A DNA stretch of 64,000 nucleotides from an uncultured Bacillota bacterium (lineage in GTDB: Bacteria; Bacillota_I; Bacilli_A; RFN20; CAG-826): positions 538,919 through 602,918 of the forward strand of contig OX437086.1 of the NCBI GenBank assembly GCA_949299565.1, written 5' to 3'. The position numbers and the translations under genes are program-made. Positions within the stretch are counted from its first letter, which is position 1. Each line of letters begins with the position of its first letter. The notes under the pieces were generated by a model. The model did not search any database and had not been told where the DNA came from. It was given only the letters and a program-made list of their open reading frames with translations. Below, piece by piece: positions 59,539 to 64,000 of the stretch.

Positions 59539-59552
59539 TGAAAGCGGTTTCA
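59539..59552. promoter_or_regulatory. cre-like site (catabolite repression)
   Basis: TGAAAGCGGTTTCA fits the CcpA site consensus TGNAANCGNWNNCW at every position. It lies four bases before the regulator's ATG and over the probable -35 of msmX. It is consistent with glucose repression of this cassette by CcpA. Confidence 0.6.
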
Positions 59553-59556
59553 TAAA

Positions 59557-60525
59557 ATGAATAAGCGTAGCGGGAGATTTCCGACACTCAAAGAAATTGC
59601 AAAGGTCACCGGTTATTCGGTGATGACTGTTTCGCGCGCTTTAAATCACCCGGAAATGGTCCAAAAGGAAACTCGTGAAGCAATTTTAAGAGCCGTTAAA
59701 GAGAAAAACTACAACCCGAATTCCATCGCACGCGCCTTGTCTTCGGGCAAAACTTCAATCATCTATGTTTATATTCCGCAGGATTACGCTGCGACAAACC
59801 CATTCTTCATGCAAGTTGTGGCAGGGATGGGTGAAAGTTTTGGCGAAAAGGGCTATTCGCTTCTCATCCGCCGGAATTGGTATGCCGGAGAGGTTTGTGA
59901 CGGCATCGTCCTTATGGGTCTCCGCGAGAACGACATCGTCAAGGCGCAGGAATTAGCGTCTTCGAAGAATGTGATTCTTTTTGGTCACGTTGAAGGCATT
60001 GATTCTCTCGACGTCAATAATTACGAAGGGATGAAATTGTTGACTGAACATATTTTAAGCCGTGGGAAAAAACGTTTGATGCTTCTTTCAATCGATGAGA
60101 AACGCCCCTTCGTCCATGACCGCGAGAAGGGGTTCCTTGCTGCTTCTTCGTCGGCCTCTTCTCATGATATATATCATTCTGAAAATCAAGCGGAGGCTGC
60201 TTATTCCTTCATGAAGGAAACTTTTGGAAAAGAAGTTTTTCCTTACGATGCAATTTGTTGCAGCTCTGATGATATGGCCCTCGGGGTTTTGCGTTTTTTA
60301 AGAGATCTCGATCTCCGCTGTCCAGAGGACGTCGCCGTTGGCGGCTTCGACGGGCTCGGGAAACATCTTTCTTCTTTGCCGCCTCTAACGACAATCAAAC
60401 AGCCAATATATGAAATCGGGAAGGAATTGGCCAATCGTTTGGAAAAGCGGATTGCCGCAGCTTCTTCCTATGAACCAATCTCACAATTCGTGACACCGAT
60501 ATTGATAGAAGGAGGAACGACATAA
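59557..60525 (+). CDS. LacI-family regulator of the ABC sugar cassette (322 aa)
   Basis: Helix-turn-helix at about 10-32 (TLKEIAKVTGYSVMTVSRAL), hinge NPNSIARALSSGKTS, and a periplasmic-binding-like sensor domain with GGFDGLGKHLSSLPPLTTI. Between the divergent msmX and the SBP-permease operon, so it surely controls both. It has no ribosome binding site in the usual place; the cre-like site occupies it. The two TGTTA-type palindromes flanking it are the likely operators. The inducing sugar is unknown, though the GH30-like gene downstream suggests a beta-glucan fragment. Confidence 0.92.
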   Translation: MNKRSGRFPTLKEIAKVTGYSVMTVSRALNHPEMVQKETREAILRAVKEKNYNPNSIARALSSGKTSIIYVYIPQDYAATNPFFMQVVAGMGESFGEKGYSLLIRRNWYAGEVCDGIVLMGLRENDIVKAQELASSKNVILFGHVEGIDSLDVNNYEGMKLLTEHILSRGKKRLMLLSIDEKRPFVHDREKGFLAASSSASSHDIYHSENQAEAAYSFMKETFGKEVFPYDAICCSSDDMALGVLRFLRDLDLRCPEDVAVGGFDGLGKHLSSLPPLTTIKQPIYEIGKELANRLEKRIAAASSYEPISQFVTPILIEGGTT

Positions 60526-60574
60526 GCATCTAAAATAATCTCTCTTCTGTCACTTAATAATTCGATTTAGCAAA

Positions 60575-60588
60575 TGTTAACGTTATCA
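60575..60588. promoter_or_regulatory. Operator-like site before the solute-binding protein gene
   Basis: TGTTAACGTTATCA agrees with the site at 59485 in 11 of 14 positions and with the cre consensus in all but one. It lies 23 bases before the ATG of the solute-binding protein, overlapping the space where a promoter should be. Confidence 0.6.
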
Positions 60589-60610
60589 ATAATTAAAAAG
60601 GAGATAAATT

Positions 60611-61891
60611 ATGTTAAAAAAGAAAAGCATTCTTCCGCTTACGGCGGTGCTTCTGTTCGGGAGTAGCCTCATCTCGTCCTGCGACTTCAATTATCAGTAT
60701 TCGGGATCGGAGTCGGGAGGAGACATCATCATCAGCGGTGGCGATTCAGTCTCGATGACTGGTGAATCCATCAATTTCATGGTCTATCAGCCCAGTAACC
60801 AAGACCATCAAAGAGCTCTTCAAAATCTTATTGCCGAATTTGTCAACGAGACGGGAATTCAAGTTCGTTTAAACGCGGTTCCGAAAGATTCGTATGACGC
60901 GACTTTCAGAGCCTCTTTCCGCGGACAATATGTTCCTGATTTGGCTTATATGGATCAGCCGTTGATCGCCACTTACGCAAGCGACGGAGAAATCATCGCG
61001 ATCGACGATTATTTAAACGATTTAGATCTTGATTTGACTGCTTTTAATCAAGCGGCATTGGCGACAAACGTCTATGAAGGAAAAACCTATGGCTTGCCTT
61101 TAAATTTGACGGCCTCTGTTTTGTTCTACAACAAGGCTCTTTTAAGCGATGAAGATGCGCCTTCTACCTGGGAAGAGTGGTTGAGCACGGAAGTCCCCGC
61201 TGAAACTGCGCTTTTTGAAGGCGTTGGGGCAGGCGGTTATGCCGGCTGGTATTTCCAAGCTTTCATCGAGAATTGCGGTGGCTCTTTATATGATGAAACA
61301 ACAGGTCAAGTCGCGTTCAATTCCGCGGAAGGAATTGAGGCTGCTCAATTCTTAAAAGATCTTTATCGCAATGATTTAGATTCAACAATCCGCAATAGTT
61401 CTAACGCTTTTATCAACGGCGACATCGTCTATAAAATCGGCTCTTCCTATGATATCGACAATATGCGGGCTCAAAACCCGAATCTCGATTTAGGAGCCGT
61501 AGTGATGCCGTCTAAAGATGGCACGCATCATTATTCGGTAATGGGCGGCGAGAACTTGGTGATTCCGACACGCGGCAAAAATCACGATGCCGCGATGCGT
61601 CTTATGGAATTTTTGTTAGAGGAAGAGAATATGAAACTTCTCGGTTCCTTCACCGGCAATTTCCCTTCAATCACCGAATATCAAGAAACTGATGACCCGG
61701 TTAAACAAGTAATCATCGATCAATTTGATGAACTTTTGATGCGTCCAATCGTTCCGGGCTGGATGGAGGTCAATGACCTTTATTTGGGAGAGGCCATCGG
61801 CGATATTCTTGATCACGAACAACCGCGCGATATTTCGGAGGCTTTGACTTGGGCTGAAGCGGCAGCCAATCAAGTTCTGGCAAGAGCATGA
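60611..61891 (+). CDS. ABC sugar-binding lipoprotein, family 1 (426 aa)
   Basis: The extracellular solute receptor of the importer. The signal peptide ends LISSC (Cys-24 or so is lipidated) and is followed by a short linker. Family features: NFMVYQPSNQDHQRALQNLI at the N-terminus and GLPLNLTASVLFYNKALL, LYRNDLDST and GAVVMPSKDGTHHYSVMGG later. AAGGAG precedes the ATG. It overlaps the permease gene by four bases. Confidence 0.92.
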   Translation: MLKKKSILPLTAVLLFGSSLISSCDFNYQYSGSESGGDIIISGGDSVSMTGESINFMVYQPSNQDHQRALQNLIAEFVNETGIQVRLNAVPKDSYDATFRASFRGQYVPDLAYMDQPLIATYASDGEIIAIDDYLNDLDLDLTAFNQAALATNVYEGKTYGLPLNLTASVLFYNKALLSDEDAPSTWEEWLSTEVPAETALFEGVGAGGYAGWYFQAFIENCGGSLYDETTGQVAFNSAEGIEAAQFLKDLYRNDLDSTIRNSSNAFINGDIVYKIGSSYDIDNMRAQNPNLDLGAVVMPSKDGTHHYSVMGGENLVIPTRGKNHDAAMRLMEFLLEEENMKLLGSFTGNFPSITEYQETDDPVKQVIIDQFDELLMRPIVPGWMEVNDLYLGEAIGDILDHEQPRDISEALTWAEAAANQVLARA

Positions 61892-62853
61892 AACGCATTG
61901 AATTTTCAAGGAAAGCGCGAAATAACTTCAATGGCTGGCTCTTCATTCTGCCTTTAGTCGTCTATTTCATCCTCTTTCAGTTAGCGCCGATCATCCTTTC
62001 CTTCTTTTATTCTTTGACGGATTGGAACGGCTATTCTGATAGTTTCACGATGGTCGGTCTTCAAAATTATTGGGATGCGATTACGAATACGATTCTGTAT
62101 CCTGATTTTTGGCCTTCCATCGGAACAACTTTCCTCTATGTTCTTTACACGGTTCCTTTTTCGATTATCTTGGCTTTATTAGTGGCGGCGCTTCTAAATA
62201 ACAAAATCAAAGGCGAACGTTTCTTTAAAACGTGCTTCTATATTCCTTCGGTCACGGCCGGCGTTGCGGTCTCCGCCATGTGGATTTACATGTTAGATCC
62301 GACATATGGGATTGTCGGGGCAATCAATCATGCTTTTGGAACGGATATCAACCTTTTAAATTCTTATAGCAGTGCCTTGATCACCTTGGCTTTGATGTCG
62401 GTTTGGGGCGGACTCGGTTATAACGTTTTGATCGTCTTATCAGCGATGAAAAACATCAATCCGCAATTATATGAAGCTTGCGAGATTGATGGCGGAGGTT
62501 CAATTCATAAATTCTTCCATGTCACGATTCCCGGTGTCATGCCTACGCTGTTCTTCTTGTTAATCACTTCAACCATCGGGTCTTTGCAGGCTTTTGATCA
62601 GATGTATTTGATGACGAATGGAGCCTATGGCACAACGACGGTCATGCTTGAAATATATAGCCTTTATGCTGACCATTCGCAAGTCGGGATGGCCAGCGCC
62701 ATGAGCTATATCCTCTTCTTGATCATCATGGTTTTTGTTTTCGTCCAATATTCAGTCTTCCCGCAAGGGGATGCATCTGGCAAAAAGAAAAGGAGGAGAG
62801 CGCATGGCGACACGTTACGCCTTATGTTGGAACTTCAAGCGGAGAAAGAGTAG
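61888..62853 (+). CDS. ABC sugar permease, MalF-like (321 aa)
   Basis: Six or so membrane segments. The N-terminus is ARNNFNGWLFILPLVVYFIL; the cytoplasmic EAA motif is near residue 195 (EACEIDGGGSIHKFFHVTIP). It starts in the SBP stop. The C-terminus is long and basic (KKKRRRAHGDTLRLML), overlapping the next permease by 50 bases. Confidence 0.92.
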   Translation: MKRIEFSRKARNNFNGWLFILPLVVYFILFQLAPIILSFFYSLTDWNGYSDSFTMVGLQNYWDAITNTILYPDFWPSIGTTFLYVLYTVPFSIILALLVAALLNNKIKGERFFKTCFYIPSVTAGVAVSAMWIYMLDPTYGIVGAINHAFGTDINLLNSYSSALITLALMSVWGGLGYNVLIVLSAMKNINPQLYEACEIDGGGSIHKFFHVTIPGVMPTLFFLLITSTIGSLQAFDQMYLMTNGAYGTTTVMLEIYSLYADHSQVGMASAMSYILFLIIMVFVFVQYSVFPQGDASGKKKRRRAHGDTLRLMLELQAEKE

Positions 62854-63706
62854 TCCTAAAAAACTTATCGCTCGTTTCTTTGTCTATTTGATTCTGGCGA
62901 TTTTGGCTTTTCTCTTCGTTTTCCCTTACATTTGGTTGATTTTTGCTTCTTTTAAAACGCCGGAAGCGATTTTCCGTCCGGGTTTTCAACTTCTTCCGCG
63001 CGATGAAAACGGCAATCTGCAATTCGTTTTTCTCAATTATTTGAATGCTTTGGAATCTTTGAATTTAGCGCGTGTTTTCTTTAACACGATGGTTGTCTGC
63101 ATCGTCAACACTGCCTTAAATCTTCTTTTAAACGCGATGGCAGGTTATGCTTTCGCACGGATTGATTTTGCCGGGAGACGTTGGCTTTTCCCCTTCGTTT
63201 TAGGCGCGATGATGATTCCGGGCGCAATCATGACGATACCTAATTTAGTGATTTGCCAGTGGCTCGGCGTCATTGATAGTCTCTGGGCTTTGATTCTTCC
63301 TTTCACGATGTCGATTTATAACGTCTTTTTGATGCGTCAACAATTTATCGGCCTCTCGAAGGATTTAGAGGAAGCGGCGACGATGGATGGCGCTTCTTCT
63401 TTCCGCGTCTTCTTCACGATTTGCCTTCCTTTAGTGAGTCCGATGTTGGTCGTTTTGGGGATTACGACCTTCATGTGGAATTACAACAATTTCATGTGGA
63501 CGCTTTTAGCCCTTCCGACGAATTCCGATGTTTGGACTTTGGCGCGCTCTCTCGGCGAATTAGTGTCAGCCGGAAGAAGCGACGCGAACCGTTATCCGCA
63601 GATGCTTGCTGGCTCGGTCATCACCTCTTTACCGCTCATCATCATCTTCTTCGTCTTGCAGAAATACATTTTACAAGGCGTTTCTCTTGGAGGAGTCAAG
63701 GAATAA
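62804..63706 (+). CDS. ABC sugar permease, MalG-like (300 aa)
   Basis: Start at 62804, behind AGGAGGAG. Six membrane segments, with an EAA motif near residue 188 (EEAATMDGASSFRVFFTICLP). Pairs with the MalF-like protein to form the channel. As in many Firmicutes, energy should come from an MsmX-type ATPase; the only one visible here is the broken gene at 58086. Confidence 0.92.
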   Translation: MATRYALCWNFKRRKSSPKKLIARFFVYLILAILAFLFVFPYIWLIFASFKTPEAIFRPGFQLLPRDENGNLQFVFLNYLNALESLNLARVFFNTMVVCIVNTALNLLLNAMAGYAFARIDFAGRRWLFPFVLGAMMIPGAIMTIPNLVICQWLGVIDSLWALILPFTMSIYNVFLMRQQFIGLSKDLEEAATMDGASSFRVFFTICLPLVSPMLVVLGITTFMWNYNNFMWTLLALPTNSDVWTLARSLGELVSAGRSDANRYPQMLAGSVITSLPLIIIFFVLQKYILQGVSLGGVKE

Positions 63707-63709
63707 ACT

Positions 63710-64000
63710 ATGAAAAAAGCAGCAGTCTTACTGGGATTTATCTCTTCATTTTTAGTCTTAGGATCGTGTGGCGGGACAACTAATAGCAGCCTCACTTCCA
63801 ATGAAAGTTCCAACATTGATTCTTCCTCCGTGAGCGGAGGAGAAATCAACATCGCAGAAGTTTATGAAACGACAGGCAGTCGCAGTAAACTCTTCAGCCG
63901 TGCGGATGATATTGAATTAGTGCCTTATGCCTATCAAGGGCATTCTGAGGTCTATGTCTCTAGTGAATCTTTAGCGCCTTTTTATGGCCATGGCGGCGCT
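63710..64000 (+). CDS. GH30-like lipoprotein, start only (cut by window end)
   Basis: Begins three bases after the permease stop. A signal peptide ending VLGSC (Cys-20) and a Ser/Asn-rich linker are followed by INIAEVYETTGSRSKLF and then YVSSESLAPFYGHGGA. The last pattern resembles the GFGGA(L)TDSA region of GH30 (glucosylceramidase/beta-1,6-glucanase) enzymes, but the catalytic residues lie beyond the window. If correct, it would release the sugar taken in by this importer. Confidence 0.6.
   Translation, partial: MKKAAVLLGFISSFLVLGSCGGTTNSSLTSNESSNIDSSSVSGGEINIAEVYETTGSRSKLFSRADDIELVPYAYQGHSEVYVSSESLAPFYGHGGA

Noticed and set aside
62735-62803. Upstream extension of the MalG-like permease
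   Set aside because: It begins with TTG inside the MalF-like gene; ATG 62804 has AGGAGGAG just before it.
1-64000. CRISPR arrays, rRNA genes or intact transposases
   Set aside because: I saw no regularly spaced direct repeats, no rRNA sequence and no complete transposase. The relics at 34.3 and 56.4 kb are an exporter and an ATPase, not mobile elements.

Overview
The window looks like chromosomal DNA of a low-to-moderate GC Gram-positive bacterium of the Bacilli / Mollicutes-related type, probably a fermentative, oxygen-sensitive gut organism. Genes have AGGAG-type ribosome binding sites and TGA is a stop codon (rimO, galT and rnfC all end in TGA), so the code is standard. Secreted proteins are lipoproteins, several with poly-serine linkers after the lipid-modified cysteine. 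tRNA genes encode their CCA ends. UppP implies peptidoglycan synthesis. I cannot name the species from sequence alone.

Layout. 1-2.3 kb: the end of a nicotinate phosphoribosyltransferase, a LacI/CcpA-like regulator and tRNA-Arg. 2.3-5.5 kb: two unknown lipoproteins, a small membrane protein and decayed DNA. 5.5-12.5 kb: a cytoplasmic GH13 enzyme, a 1052-residue UvrD-like helicase with an inserted nuclease-like domain and zinc ribbons, a TIGR04076 protein, and an extracellular AmyE-like amylase. 12.7-21.4 kb: a membrane-bound XRE regulator, an Fe-S flavoenzyme of the OYE family with a two-subunit aconitase X, a four-domain flavodiiron protein, UppP and a DUF3137-like protein. 21.6-28.3 kb: an Rnf operon (leader ORF, rnfC, D, G, E, A, a small Cys-rich membrane protein, a short rnfB, apbE, a NusG-II protein and a Gx transporter). 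28.3-34.3 kb: tRNA-Ala, tRNA-Met, a Sel1-repeat protein, an acetyltransferase, a LysR-flavodoxin-aldo/keto reductase cassette and a GT-C-like membrane protein. 34.3-45.7 kb: an ABC-exporter relic, a cytidylate-kinase-like protein, two large lipoproteins, tRNA-Ser and an unusual tRNA-Ile(TAT), a GH2 enzyme, tRNA-fMet, a frameshifted acetyltransferase, an MBL-like protein and a second GT-C-like protein. 45.9-56.1 kb: a run with a frameshifted MFS sugar transporter, a Zn-phospholipase-like protein, cardiolipin synthase, galT, galK, malQ and rimO, then a convergent GDPD lipoprotein. 56.2-64 kb: tRNA-Thr, a relic of a DUF4143 ATPase, an MrcB/DUF3883 protein, a broken MsmX-type ATPase, a LacI regulator, an ABC sugar importer and the start of a GH30-like lipoprotein.

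How it fits together. The cell appears to live on glucans and galactosides: secreted amylase, cytoplasmic GH13 and GH77, GH2, the Leloir enzymes, and a LacI-controlled ABC importer beside a GH30-like enzyme. Rnf would couple ferredoxin/NAD redox to an ion gradient, with ApbE attaching FMN to RnfG and RnfD. The flavodiiron protein would remove oxygen or NO.

The most notable observations are: an Rnf operon with a translationally coupled leader ORF, a 55-residue CxxCxxxC membrane protein and an RnfB lacking its ferredoxin domains; a tRNA-Ile carrying UAU on a tRNA-Ile2-like body; the helicase-nuclease fusion; an AcnX-OYE operon of unknown substrate; and several broken genes, including an ABC ATPase that has lost exactly its signature motif. 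Assembly errors must be excluded for the single-site breaks.
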